From: Deltaproteobacteria bacterium
GTDB lineage: Bacteria > Bdellovibrionota_B > Oligoflexia > Oligoflexales > Bog-1112
Direction: 5' to 3'
DNA: 38,198 nt
Assembly (NCBI GenBank): GCA_016186945.1
Contig: JACPKR010000015.1
Location: 1 to 38,198, forward strand
In this document: piece after piece, positions 16,781 to 25,883 of the stretch
Layout: each line of letters opens with the position of its first letter
How positions within the stretch are numbered: the stretch's first letter is position 1
Notes under the pieces: generated by a model
The model's input: the letters and a program-made list of their open reading frames with translations, nothing else
Database searches by the model: none
Told to the model about the DNA's origin: nothing
Program-made: the position numbers and the translations under genes

Positions 16781-17282
16781 CGAAGTTTTGTCTGATAGCC
16801 TCAAAACTCCCATTGGAACTCTTTCGATCCAAAGCCGTAACGGTGCCATCACACACATAGAGTTTCATGGGAAAAACAAGCAGGGCAATTCACACCCTCC
16901 CCAAGCGGATCACGACTCCATGAAAACTGTCATCCAACAAATCAACGAATATTTCGCCGGCCAACGCACGACCTTCACCCTTCCCCTCCATGTCGAGGGA
17001 ACACCCTTTCAAAGGAAAGTCTGGAAACTTCTCCTTGCTATCCCCTACGGAGAAACCCTAAGCTATTCCGAGATCGCAAAGAAATTGGGAAATCCAAACG
17101 CAGCCCGTGCCGTAGGCATGGCCTGCAGGCATAATCCGATCCCCATCATCATCCCCTGCCACCGTGTGGTTGCAAAAGATGGATCCTTAGGTGGTTTCAG
17201 TTTGGGAGGAGTCGGGGTGAAAAGAATTTTAAGACAACTTGAGCAATGTCATTGTTGGGCAAGAATCCAAAAAAACACCTGA
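16761..17282 (+). CDS. ogt: Methylated-DNA--protein-cysteine methyltransferase
   Basis: A suicide DNA-repair protein that moves the alkyl group from O6-alkylguanine to its own cysteine. The 173-residue protein has the winged-helix DNA-binding domain with ARAVGMACRHNP (arginine-finger region) and the active-site IPCHRVV with Cys133, followed by GSLGGFSLGG. The N-terminal part is short and lacks an Ada-type zinc domain, which fits Ogt. It overlaps the end of fur by 20 bases. The C-terminus has three extra residues with cysteines (HCW), of no known role. Confidence 0.93.
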   Translation: MNNLSSDEVLSDSLKTPIGTLSIQSRNGAITHIEFHGKNKQGNSHPPQADHDSMKTVIQQINEYFAGQRTTFTLPLHVEGTPFQRKVWKLLLAIPYGETLSYSEIAKKLGNPNAARAVGMACRHNPIPIIIPCHRVVAKDGSLGGFSLGGVGVKRILRQLEQCHCWARIQKNT

Positions 17283-17319
17283 AGGTCTAACAAGAAAAGT
17301 CTTACAAGACGTTTGTTTC

Positions 17320-17485
17320 TATAGTATTTGGGAAAAAGAATTTGTGGAGAGGACCTTTTTTGAAAAAAAGTTCCCCTCCACACCTCCCCCCAAAAAACTT
17401 CAAATACTGAAGTTTTTGAAAAGGGGGTTGGGGAAATAACTTTTCTCAAAAAGTTTGCCCCAAATTGATTATCTTGAACACTATA
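17320..17485. repeat. PE2 palindromic element, copy C (166 bp)
   Basis: Bounded by TATAGT and ACTATA. The centre AAAAACTTCA (17393-17402), loop AATAC, TGAAGTTTTT (17408-17417) is a perfect ten-base stem flanked by A and T runs, so it could terminate transcription in both directions. It lies between the convergent ogt and the Gfo/Idh gene, and a further TGACCTAG/CTAGGTCA inverted repeat follows (17497-17504, 17530-17537). Confidence 0.92.
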
Positions 17486-17529
17486 GATTGACTGCATGAC
17501 CTAGGGAGCCTTCGGGTCAGTCTCAAATG

Positions 17530-18501
17530 CTAGGTCACCATGAGATCTTCAAACGAGTGCCCCTTGGTAGCAAAATCTCTTAAAACCCACTCAATGAACG
17601 CAAGATGATATGAAAACGCTATGTCCCATGACGGAAGATCACATGTTCCGGTTATTGCGAGCTGATCCAGAATTTTGCTTGTCATTTCACTTTGCAATGG
17701 CAATGTAACCGCCCTCTTCAATATTGATTTAGAGCCTATTTGACTAACCAACACTTGATCGAGGCCTTTTACAAGGGTCCACTTGTTGACGTCATTTTCG
17801 ATTGAAATTACTAAAGGCTTTGTTCCATTTGGCTCGCTGTCGAGGACTAGTCTGTCCTCATTACAACCGATTTCAATTCTACCGTTAAATTCGATATATC
17901 CAACCCTTTTTGATGCGATGACTTTCTCATCCAAGTCAATGTTGAGGATCTCGTAACAATCAGGGTGTCGATCGACAAAAAAAGAAAAAAGGTCCATAAA
18001 ATGAACGGAATTGCACCCAAGTCCCCAACGAGATCCGTTTATCCTCAACACTAGCTTGCTATCGAGTTTGAGAAGGCGCTTTATCCATTGAAAAATCGGC
18101 ATTGTTCTTAAATTACAATTCACCCAAGCATGGACACCTTTGCGTTGAATAAGCTGGGAGACATCCGCATAGTCAGATTTATTGGGAAAAAGAAATTTCT
18201 CTAGAATAAGAAAACACGCACTGCTCTTGTCAAAAAAATTCTCAAGACCCGCTTTTCTGTGTCTCGAACCTGTCGCTATAATTGCCAAATCAACACTTTT
18301 AGGAAGTGAAAGATAATCTTCTTCTAGAAAAAGAAGCGACTGAGTCTCCCCCTTAACGCTATCGAACCGCAGCTTGCATGTGTCTAGAGCTGATCTACTC
18401 GGATCAACAACAAATATCTCTAACTTTTCTTTCGAAGCAGCAAGAGATTGAAGGTGCCGGCTTCCGTTTTGACCACCTCCAACGATAACAACTCGGGTCA
18501 T
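17530..18501 (-). CDS. Gfo/Idh/MocA-like oxidoreductase
   Basis: A 323-residue protein with an N-terminal NAD(P)-binding Rossmann motif, VVIVGGGQNGSRH at residues 3-15. The usual EKP after the Rossmann domain appears as LEKFLFP, keeping the catalytic-region lysine. Then NGSRWGLGCNSVHFMDLF resembles the HxxD substrate-site segment. It probably oxidises or reduces a sugar or sugar nucleotide. Its ATG overlaps the TGA of the ABC transporter gene (ATGA), so it is the second gene of a two-gene operon. It begins the AT-rich polysaccharide region. The second Gfo/Idh gene (20406) is not a duplicate; the sequences differ widely. Confidence 0.75.
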   Translation of the reverse strand: MTRVVIVGGGQNGSRHLQSLAASKEKLEIFVVDPSRSALDTCKLRFDSVKGETQSLLFLEEDYLSLPKSVDLAIIATGSRHRKAGLENFFDKSSACFLILEKFLFPNKSDYADVSQLIQRKGVHAWVNCNLRTMPIFQWIKRLLKLDSKLVLRINGSRWGLGCNSVHFMDLFSFFVDRHPDCYEILNIDLDEKVIASKRVGYIEFNGRIEIGCNEDRLVLDSEPNGTKPLVISIENDVNKWTLVKGLDQVLVSQIGSKSILKRAVTLPLQSEMTSKILDQLAITGTCDLPSWDIAFSYHLAFIEWVLRDFATKGHSFEDLMVT

Positions 18502-20300
18502 AGTCTCTGTTCCCCATTCTTATGAGGTTCCTTATCTCTTGCCTTGACTGGGGGAAACAGACACTCAAAGTTCCCAGCTTCGACTATTTCGCCTTCATTT
18601 ACCATGTATATAACATCACATTTTTTAAGTGTCGAGAGCCTATGAGCAATTATTATAATGGTCAGTTTTCCTGCTAGATTACTTAAAGCCTCCATGAAAG
18701 ACTTCTCAGTTTCATTGTCTAGGGCAGATGTCGCTTCATCCATAACAAGAACCTCAGGATCATGGTAAAGAGCTCGAGCGATTCCAATTCTTTGTCTTTG
18801 CCCACCAGAGATTCTTGCTCCATTTTCCCCCAAACCAGCGTAGAGTCCTCCTGATAGGCTTGAAACAAATTTGTCGATTTGCGCCAGTCGCAGAGCCGCC
18901 CATACCCTTTCATCGTCAATATTTTCACTTTCTATTCCAAAACCTACATTGTTTCTTATGGTGTCATCGAGGAGATAAATTCGTTGTGGAATATAGCTGA
19001 CACACCTCCTCCAACCTTCCAAATCATCACATACATCAACGCCATCTACCATCATCCTACCAGACTTTAGAGGTATTAGGCCGCAGATAACGTCAACAAG
19101 TGTTGTTTTACCTGCCCCTGAGTTTCCAGCAAATCCAATGAACTCATTCTTCTTTATCGTTAAAGACACATTTTTTAGAATTGGCAATTCCGGCGAGTAC
19201 GAGAAACACACTTTCTCCAGACATATTTCTTTTTCAAAATGCGGTATGATTGATTTTTGTGATAGCGCGCTTACTTCTTTATAGGATTCAGAACTCTTTA
19301 TATCATCAAATACCTCGTGAAGACTTGGAATGTAAAATCGAATCGTATTCAAAGAGGAACTTATCCTATTTAAACTTGGCAGAAGCCTTATGGCTGAGCC
19401 TGCAAAAAGGGATAGGGAAATAAGGATATCTTTCGAAGTCAATCCCTGGACTAACATTGCGATCATGATCCCCGAAACCAAGCAGACCAAAACTGTTTCA
19501 ATATAGAGCCTTGGTGTCTGGCTCCAGAACGATTGAAGCCGCAAAGCAGCTACAACTCCATCCAAATTCCTGACAAACTGCTCTTGGAAAAATTGTTCAC
19601 ATTGGTAAATTTTTGTTTCCTTAAAGCTCCCCAAACTCTGATTCAAGGTTTTCATCATGTTTTCCGAGTTCGTATTGAGGCTCAAACCAAGACTTTTCAA
19701 TTTGTCCTTCAAGAGATGGTAGAAGGTTGCGCCGGTTATTAAAAGCGCCGACGCGACCAACAATGCAGATCCAGGACTGGCCTTCAGTAACACAACAAGA
19801 ATTACAAGCGTTATCAGCAGTTCAGTAACTATGACGACAGCCGGAGTCAAAATACCATGGACAATGGCCGATATGATTGTGATGTTTCTAAGTTGCTGAG
19901 CAGTGTTTCTCTTAAATGATGATACATAGCTTGCAAAGAGATATGATGCGAATAACCTTTTTCCAATTTTCCTATGAATTGCACTCATAAATTTTGTCTG
20001 AATCGACAGAACAGCGATCAAAAATGTATTCTTTAGAATAAACAGACAGGCCATAAAGCATCCAATCGCTATCATAAAATTCACGTAGGACGTAAATCCT
20101 GCATAATTATATATATAGCCAAAATATCTATTGCTGTTCACAAGAGTACTGTCATTGAGTAGTGCAACAAATGGGATCACAACCCCTATTCCGAGCACTT
20201 CCAAAAAAGAACTCGAGATCAAAAGAGCAAGAAACCCAATGAGTATTTTCTGATCCCGCTTGTCCAAGAGATACTTGAGCCTGTTCAACAAGTCGATCAT
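18498..20300 (-). CDS. PglK/MsbA-type ABC transporter (lipid-linked glycan flippase)
   Basis: A 600-residue half-transporter with about six membrane segments in the first 330 residues (for example ILIGFLALLISSSFLEVLG and LLITLVILVVLL) and a full nucleotide-binding domain: Walker A GNSGAGKTTL, Q-loop SYIPQ, signature ISGGQRQRIGIARAL, Walker B VLVMDEATSALD, and switch His IIIAHRLS. It resembles PglK/MsbA flippases; in a polysaccharide locus lacking an obvious Wzx it is the likely translocator of the undecaprenyl-linked glycan. The start at 20300 is preferred because AAGGAAAAGG lies at ideal spacing; an upstream ATG (20318) adds six residues. Confidence 0.88.
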   Translation of the reverse strand: MIDLLNRLKYLLDKRDQKILIGFLALLISSSFLEVLGIGVVIPFVALLNDSTLVNSNRYFGYIYNYAGFTSYVNFMIAIGCFMACLFILKNTFLIAVLSIQTKFMSAIHRKIGKRLFASYLFASYVSSFKRNTAQQLRNITIISAIVHGILTPAVVIVTELLITLVILVVLLKASPGSALLVASALLITGATFYHLLKDKLKSLGLSLNTNSENMMKTLNQSLGSFKETKIYQCEQFFQEQFVRNLDGVVAALRLQSFWSQTPRLYIETVLVCLVSGIMIAMLVQGLTSKDILISLSLFAGSAIRLLPSLNRISSSLNTIRFYIPSLHEVFDDIKSSESYKEVSALSQKSIIPHFEKEICLEKVCFSYSPELPILKNVSLTIKKNEFIGFAGNSGAGKTTLVDVICGLIPLKSGRMMVDGVDVCDDLEGWRRCVSYIPQRIYLLDDTIRNNVGFGIESENIDDERVWAALRLAQIDKFVSSLSGGLYAGLGENGARISGGQRQRIGIARALYHDPEVLVMDEATSALDNETEKSFMEALSNLAGKLTIIIIAHRLSTLKKCDVIYMVNEGEIVEAGNFECLFPPVKARDKEPHKNGEQRL

Positions 20301-20405
20301 TGGCCTTTTCCTTGACATCTCATTTTTTCGGTTCTAATCTAAAAAAGAATATCCAACTTTTAACGTATTGCCAATAATCAAAAAATCGTACTCGGGCACC
20401 AAATA

Positions 20406-21380
20406 ATGAACGTTTTGTTGATCGGACCAGGAAAGATTGGAATTGAATACTTCCATGTTCTCCAGGGTCTTGAAGTTCCCAAGATTTCTGTTGTTGGGCG
20501 ATCGAGAGAAAGTTCGGAGGTTTTTTTTGAAAAGACTGGTTGCAGACCGCATCTTGACGACCTTGACATTGTGTTTGCGAATAACAGAGGCGATTTTGAC
20601 GCAGCAATCGTTGCTGTCAACGTCGAGGAGCTTTTTTCTTGTACAAAAAAGCTGATCGCCAACGGGGTTCGTCGGATTCTCGTCGAGAAGCCTGCGGCAG
20701 TAACGGCCTTCGAAATAGATGAACTCTCAAAAATGGCCGAGGAGAGATCTGTGAGTATCTGGGTCGGGTACAACAGGCGCTTTTATTCTTCGGTTCGCGA
20801 ATTAAGGCGACGGATTGTAGAAGAAGGGGGATTGCTTTCTTTCCATTTTGACTTCACCGAGTGGATTCACACGGTTGTGCCCACGATATCCCATAAGGGG
20901 GTTTTAGACAATTGGCTATTTGCCAATTCTAGCCACGTCATTGATCTTGCTTTCCATCTTGGAGGTGAACCTCGGACTCTCCAGTCAATGGTTGCAGGAA
21001 GTCTGGAGTGGCATCCGACCGCAAGCCGTTTTGTGGGATCAGGGAGGTCTCATGAAGGATCTCTATTCTCTTACCACGCCAACTGGGAATCTCCAGGCAG
21101 ATGGGGCCTTGAATTGTGTACACGTCAATCCCGCTATATTCTGAGGCCTTTAGAAAAACTGCATAGGCAACGTCACAAATCAATTACGATTGAAGAAGTC
21201 CAACTTGATGACACACTTGACCGAAGCTTTAAGCCGGGACTTTTTCTCCAGGTGAAAACTTTTCTAAGCGAATCTCCGAACACTAGCAACCTTATCTCGC
21301 TTGCCGAGCACAACAAAAGAGTCAAAAGTATCTACCTTCCTATGCTGGGGCGGTCCTTTGGAGATCGCGATGCTCTTTAA
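20406..21380 (+). CDS. Gfo/Idh/MocA-family oxidoreductase
   Basis: A 324-residue protein with the Rossmann nucleotide motif VLLIGPGKIGIEY at residues 3-15 and the diagnostic VEKPAAV (about residue 95), followed by GYNRRFYSS as in NDP-sugar and inositol dehydrogenases. SSHVIDLAFHLGG supplies the HxxD site. It is divergent from the ABC transporter (87-base gap) and its end overlaps the MBOAT gene by 11 bases, so it probably forms an operon with the O-acyltransferase pair. Substrate unknown, likely an NDP-sugar for the glycan. Confidence 0.8.
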   Translation: MNVLLIGPGKIGIEYFHVLQGLEVPKISVVGRSRESSEVFFEKTGCRPHLDDLDIVFANNRGDFDAAIVAVNVEELFSCTKKLIANGVRRILVEKPAAVTAFEIDELSKMAEERSVSIWVGYNRRFYSSVRELRRRIVEEGGLLSFHFDFTEWIHTVVPTISHKGVLDNWLFANSSHVIDLAFHLGGEPRTLQSMVAGSLEWHPTASRFVGSGRSHEGSLFSYHANWESPGRWGLELCTRQSRYILRPLEKLHRQRHKSITIEEVQLDDTLDRSFKPGLFLQVKTFLSESPNTSNLISLAEHNKRVKSIYLPMLGRSFGDRDAL

Positions 21381-22827
21381 CTCTTTTGAATTCATATATT
21401 GTTTCTTACCGCTGAGCCTGATAACCTATTTTCTTTTAGCGCGCTTCCAAGCCCAGGTTTCGGCCCTGCAACTTTCACTTGTCATATTTTCTTTAATTTT
21501 CTATTTCTGGAATGGAGCAAGTAATGGTTTGATTCTCGGTTTTTCAATATTGAGCAATTTTACTTTTGGTCACGTTCTAAATGAACCCAACCTGAAACAA
21601 AAATCAAGAGGTTTCATTCTAAAGGCTGGTGTAGCTTTCAACCTCATATTACTGGGCATCTTTAAATATCTTGATTTTGCACTTGAGAATTTAAATCGTA
21701 TCTTCCTACTAGATTTACCAAGAGTTGGTCTTGATTTGCCTTTAGCGATTAGTTTCTTTACGTTTCTCCAAATTGCCTACTTGGTTGACTGCTATCGAAA
21801 TATTGGTTCCGGTCGATATACATTCCTGGAATATGGACTGTTTGTCCTTTTCTTTCCCCACCTGATAGCTGGACCGTTAGTTCACCATACCGATTTAATT
21901 GGTCAGCTCAAAAAACTTAGGGTAGGTACACAACGATATGACAATTTGCTGGCGGGCACAGGAATTTTCGCTGTTGGACTTGCAAAAAAGGTTCTTATTG
22001 CAGATAGTATAGGTCCTCTCGCAAACCACATCTTTTCTCAGAGTGAGGTCGGCCTTCTAAGCACCTCGACCGCCTGGCTAGGATTGTTGGCCTATACGTT
22101 GCAAATATACTTTGATTTTTCCGGATATTCCGATATGGCTATCGGTCTCTCGAAACTCTTTGGTGTCAAATTGCCGGAAAATTTCAACTCACCGTACAAG
22201 GCGCGAAACATCATTGATTTTTGGCGCCGCTGGCATATGACTCTGTCGAAATTTTTACGAGACTACTTATATTTTGCATTGGGCGGGAACAGAAAGGGTT
22301 CTGCGCGAAGATACATTAACCTGATGATTACAATGCTGTTGGGGGGAATGTGGCATGGTGCCGGCTGGAATTTTCTCATATGGGGCGGTCTCCATGGCTT
22401 CTATCTTTGCATAAATCATGGTTTCAAAAAGGTCTTTCCAAGAGACATTCCCTCGCTCGCTCCGGTGTACCACCTTCTTACTCTTTTTGCGGTTATGGTC
22501 GCTTGGGTCTTTTTTAGAGCAGGATCAATTCACTCCGCATGGTTCATGTTAAAATCCATGTTTGTTGATCACGGGTTGGCTCCAATGGCGATCGATTGGG
22601 GGATGAGGCCGAAACTAGCAATGTCTGTTGGAATCATTATCGCTGCTTTTATGCCAAATACAGGCGAAATCTTCAACCTTTGGCGAAGTGATCGCAATGG
22701 GAGGATTACTGACCTACTAAGGTGGGTGCCAACTTCGATATGGACTATGGTTGTCCTTCTCCTCTGTTTGGCTTCAGTCTTTTTTATTAGCAGCGAAATT
22801 CCGGAGTTTATCTATTACAAATTCTAA
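21370..22827 (+). CDS. MBOAT-family O-acyltransferase (AlgI/DltB-like)
   Basis: A 485-residue integral membrane protein. The family landmarks are strong: FPHLIAGPLVHH, YFDFSGYSDMAIGLSKLFG, NFNSPY, IDFWRRWHMTLSKFLRDYLY, and LGGMWHGAGWNFLIWGGLHG with the active-site His. These proteins pass an acyl group, usually acetyl, across the membrane to a polysaccharide, working with an SGNH partner that transfers it. ATG 21370 follows TTGGAGA; the frame is open further upstream but within the oxidoreductase. The next gene encodes an SGNH-type protein, as in algI-algJ/X or dltB-dltD. Confidence 0.92.
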   Translation: MLFNSFEFIYCFLPLSLITYFLLARFQAQVSALQLSLVIFSLIFYFWNGASNGLILGFSILSNFTFGHVLNEPNLKQKSRGFILKAGVAFNLILLGIFKYLDFALENLNRIFLLDLPRVGLDLPLAISFFTFLQIAYLVDCYRNIGSGRYTFLEYGLFVLFFPHLIAGPLVHHTDLIGQLKKLRVGTQRYDNLLAGTGIFAVGLAKKVLIADSIGPLANHIFSQSEVGLLSTSTAWLGLLAYTLQIYFDFSGYSDMAIGLSKLFGVKLPENFNSPYKARNIIDFWRRWHMTLSKFLRDYLYFALGGNRKGSARRYINLMITMLLGGMWHGAGWNFLIWGGLHGFYLCINHGFKKVFPRDIPSLAPVYHLLTLFAVMVAWVFFRAGSIHSAWFMLKSMFVDHGLAPMAIDWGMRPKLAMSVGIIIAAFMPNTGEIFNLWRSDRNGRITDLLRWVPTSIWTMVVLLLCLASVFFISSEIPEFIYYKF

Positions 22828-23890
22828 ACAAAATTCAAAATTCCATTTTCTGGGCTTCATTTTTTTGTTTTACGGGATATCACTCGTAGTGTTAGTTGCC
22901 AAGGAGCGCTATCACAACGCAGGCCCAGAGCTTGAAAAGCGTGACTATCTCGCAAATCTTCGCCATAGTAGTGTTTTTGGTTGTAGAACGTTTCTAGGGC
23001 GAAAACCTAGCCTGCTGGTCCTAGGAGACTCCCATAATTATGCAGCGTGGGATTATAACCTTCTCCAAAGGGGTTTTCCTAATGACGTAATTTCCTCCTG
23101 TACAATGGGTGGTTGGTATCTTGAAACACTTTTTCTAATTTTCGACCTCATGGATCAGAAAAAGTTTTATCCTAAGAAAATCATTTATGGTGCCTCACCT
23201 CGTCAATTCGCACAAATGGAGGACAAAGAAGAGGCTCTATCTGTTCACAAGGAATATCTGAGGAATGAATATTCCGCCAAGGACTTCGCTAAGGATCTAT
23301 TTGTTCATATAAAGACGAAGCAAAAGCCAACTCTATTACACACATCCTTTCTCAACGAAGAAAATGGCATTAGAGATAATGAAAGCGGAATCCTTGGATT
23401 GGATTCAGCTAATGTAGCAAATTATTTTGAAAAATATCCCACGAAGGCGCAAAATGAATGGAGACGAGTCATTGAAAAATGGGTGTTTACCTCGGACTTA
23501 AAACAAAAGATTTCAAAAATCTGCCATTTTGTTAAAACACATTCTTTGGATTTAGTTGTTGTTCATATCCCCGAAAGCCCCTATTTAGAAAGTCTGTATG
23601 GGGATTCCATTTGGAATGAATATAATAGTACCCTCGAACAATTCAAAAAATGCGGACAGGTCATTGCGGAGAGGGCAAGCAAGTGGGAGATCGACAATCG
23701 TTTCTTTGTAAATCGCACTATGGATCCGAATTTTCCTTACCACGATATATCAAATGCTAACCCTATCTCATCCGATGACACGGCCAATTATTCCTATGAT
23801 CTAGACCATTTGAATTTCATTGGAGCAAAGGTTTTCACTAGAAATTTTTTGATGTTCAACAAAATTGGAACCCTATCTCTTACGAATTGA
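22751..23890 (+). CDS. Membrane-anchored SGNH-like O-acyltransferase partner
   Basis: The protein has one N-terminal hydrophobic stretch (HFLGFIFLFYGISLVVLV, residues 32-49) and a GDSH block (residues 92-95) plus a late DLDH block (Asp350, His353), together the Ser-Asp-His triad of the SGNH hydrolase family. This fits a DltD/AlgX-like protein that acylates glycan at the outer face using acyl groups from the adjacent MBOAT. No ATG lies near a sensible start: TTG 22751 opens the frame inside the MBOAT gene, while an in-frame ATT at 22814 has GGAG at good spacing. The 3' end overlaps the convergent glycosyltransferase by 18 bases. Confidence 0.72.
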   Translation: MSFSSVWLQSFLLAAKFRSLSITNSKQNSKFHFLGFIFLFYGISLVVLVAKERYHNAGPELEKRDYLANLRHSSVFGCRTFLGRKPSLLVLGDSHNYAAWDYNLLQRGFPNDVISSCTMGGWYLETLFLIFDLMDQKKFYPKKIIYGASPRQFAQMEDKEEALSVHKEYLRNEYSAKDFAKDLFVHIKTKQKPTLLHTSFLNEENGIRDNESGILGLDSANVANYFEKYPTKAQNEWRRVIEKWVFTSDLKQKISKICHFVKTHSLDLVVVHIPESPYLESLYGDSIWNEYNSTLEQFKKCGQVIAERASKWEIDNRFFVNRTMDPNFPYHDISNANPISSDDTANYSYDLDHLNFIGAKVFTRNFLMFNKIGTLSLTN

Positions 23891-24835
23891 ATTACTGAAC
23901 TTTTCGGCAAAAACGAGACTTTTGCCTCCCTTTCTTAGAAAAAGCCTTTTTAAAAAGGACTTTGCTTTTCCAATGAAACTTTCTGGAGCATGAAGTTTCC
24001 TAATATGCTCTGCAATCATCCTATCAAAAATTGGAAAATCTGGCAGCTCGATATTCATAAAGGGTTTTAAGTCTTGTCTAAGCATGGAGTCTTCAGTAAG
24101 ACTATCTCCGTGTGTGCCCGAACCATCAAGACCAATATTTTTAACAAGGGTCCTTGTTGGCATGAGGCAAAAGGCATCTTTCACAAAGTGTTTGAACAGC
24201 CACCGAATTGCCCACGAATCAATTTGTCCTGATATTTGTTGATGCAACATCCAAGGTAAGTCGGGACTTATTTTTGAAAATTTGCTTATTTGCCTCCAAG
24301 ACCTCGCGTATGATTGATAGTTTTTCATCTCCCAATCCGTATTGTCCCATGCGGATTTCCAAGTCCCCCAACCCCAAGCGGAAAAGCGCTGCGTCAAAAT
24401 TACGTCCTGGCTAAAGTCTTTGGGATAAGCGACGGGATAACTAAATCCGGATACACTCAATATGGACTTGTTGGGTGCATATCTATCAAGAGATCTATTC
24501 ATAAAGTCGAGAAAATTTGGTGCTACAACAAGATCATCCTCAACAACTATTACTGTTTCATGTTTAGACAAAATTGAAGAGACTCCGCTAATGATAGAGT
24601 TCGAAAGTCCCTTATTTCTTTCAGAAGAGATGATTTTCAATTCGGGATGATCCAAGCAACTAACATAAGCCCGTACCAAACCAATCTCGTCGACTTGTTT
24701 TTCATTTTTTGGACCATCACTGAATATGAAAAGCTTAGACCTTTTTATTTCAGGATTTTTGAACAACGCATCTAAAGCTTGCCTCAAATGACCAAGTCGA
24801 CGATAGGCAAACACTGCAATCGGCGCATATTCCAT
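23873..24835 (-). CDS. Glycosyltransferase (GT-A fold, GT2-like)
   Basis: A 320-residue protein with an N-terminal VFAYRRLGHLRQALDAL, an ERNKGLSNSI segment, and VIVVEDDLVVAPNFLDFM containing the EDD metal motif of GT-A enzymes, then QRFSAWGWGTW as acceptor-side block. It belongs to the nucleotide-sugar transferases of the WbnF/GT2-like group; the transferred sugar is not predictable. It ends eight bases after the next upstream gene and is last of a minus-strand run from the SDR through here. Confidence 0.78.
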   Translation of the reverse strand: MEYAPIAVFAYRRLGHLRQALDALFKNPEIKRSKLFIFSDGPKNEKQVDEIGLVRAYVSCLDHPELKIISSERNKGLSNSIISGVSSILSKHETVIVVEDDLVVAPNFLDFMNRSLDRYAPNKSILSVSGFSYPVAYPKDFSQDVILTQRFSAWGWGTWKSAWDNTDWEMKNYQSYARSWRQISKFSKISPDLPWMLHQQISGQIDSWAIRWLFKHFVKDAFCLMPTRTLVKNIGLDGSGTHGDSLTEDSMLRQDLKPFMNIELPDFPIFDRMIAEHIRKLHAPESFIGKAKSFLKRLFLRKGGKSLVFAEKFSNSIRKR

Positions 24836-24842
24836 AGTAGGC

Positions 24843-25883
24843 CTACCCCTTTACGGGCATCAGACGATACCTCTTTATTTTTTGGATCACAACACCGCCA
24901 AATGCAGTACAAATCTTGCGAAACATACGATTCCATCGAGCTTTCGAAGCCACCATTCTCGCTAATCCCAAGCCTTCTAGGTAAAAGTGAAAGAACCAAC
25001 TTCTATCCTGTCTACTAAACAGCATCAGAACAAGAATTTTTAACCACGTTACAAGGAGATAGGCCGAAGCTTTTTCAGCAGCGATCAATTGGCCCTGCTC
25101 AAATAGTTGATCCACTGCCCATCTCTTACCCAGCCAGTAACCAACTTCCAAATGGCGACTACCGTATATTATGCTCATTGACGCATCATGATAGGAGAAT
25201 TGCCCAACAACTTCGTCAGCAACCAGAACGTTGTTCCGACAACGTAGAATCGACGCTAAAAAAATGAGTATATCCGGACCGATATTTCTTTTTAGCATGT
25301 AATATGTTCTTATCTTTGATCGGCTACAGTAGTCACGAACAATTTTTACCCAATCATGCATGAAACTAGATGTCACGACACAACAGATGGGACTTACCGG
25401 CATGTCGATGTGTTTGGTAGTGTTATGTTGTCCAAAATAGTTGAGCAGAAAGTCAATTGTGTTATATTCCTTGATCTTATCATGCAATTTTGAAAATTCG
25501 ATGACCTTCTCGACCGGGTACATCTTTCCAAATCCCATTACGAAGCGATGACCTAGGCTTATCATCTTATCAATCATCGCTATGTAATCGGGTGTTATCA
25601 CATCGTCGTCATACATGAAGGCTGCATATTCAGTTTTAACAAGCCCCACACCATAAAATGCTGTGTCCTGAAACCCTATTCTATTGTATTGAACAACTTC
25701 TACTTGCGTATTATCTTTGTATTTAGATATCAACAGTTCATAACTACCGTCATCGCTGTACCCATCAATTACAAGAACATACGGCGTCCAGGAATCTGAT
25801 CGGCAAGAGAGACTAGATTCAATGGCTCTGAAGAGATATTCTTTTCGATTAAAGGTAGGGAGGATGAAAGTTATCGATGTCAT
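24843..25883 (-). CDS. Glycosyltransferase family 2
   Basis: A 346-residue GT2 enzyme: ITFILPTFNRKEYLFRAI at the N-terminus, then LVIDGYSDDGSYELL and AAFMYDDDVITPDYI, where the DDD is the divalent-metal site. A hydrophobic segment (YLLVTWLKILVLMLF, about 285) suggests peripheral membrane attachment. ATG 25883 overlaps the Gmd-like gene TGA (ATGA), so it is translationally coupled. Sugar and acceptor unknown. Confidence 0.8.
   Translation of the reverse strand: MTSITFILPTFNRKEYLFRAIESSLSCRSDSWTPYVLVIDGYSDDGSYELLISKYKDNTQVEVVQYNRIGFQDTAFYGVGLVKTEYAAFMYDDDVITPDYIAMIDKMISLGHRFVMGFGKMYPVEKVIEFSKLHDKIKEYNTIDFLLNYFGQHNTTKHIDMPVSPICCVVTSSFMHDWVKIVRDYCSRSKIRTYYMLKRNIGPDILIFLASILRCRNNVLVADEVVGQFSYHDASMSIIYGSRHLEVGYWLGKRWAVDQLFEQGQLIAAEKASAYLLVTWLKILVLMLFSRQDRSWFFHFYLEGLGLARMVASKARWNRMFRKICTAFGGVVIQKIKRYRLMPVKG

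Noticed and set aside
16011-17497. Reverse frames in PE2 copies B and C sharing FGKNFLKKVISP-like peptides
   Set aside because: The similarity comes from the DNA repeat; copy A does not keep the frame.
17497-17537. TGACCTAG/CTAGGTCA inverted repeat as a terminator
   Set aside because: The arms are far apart and no T-run follows.
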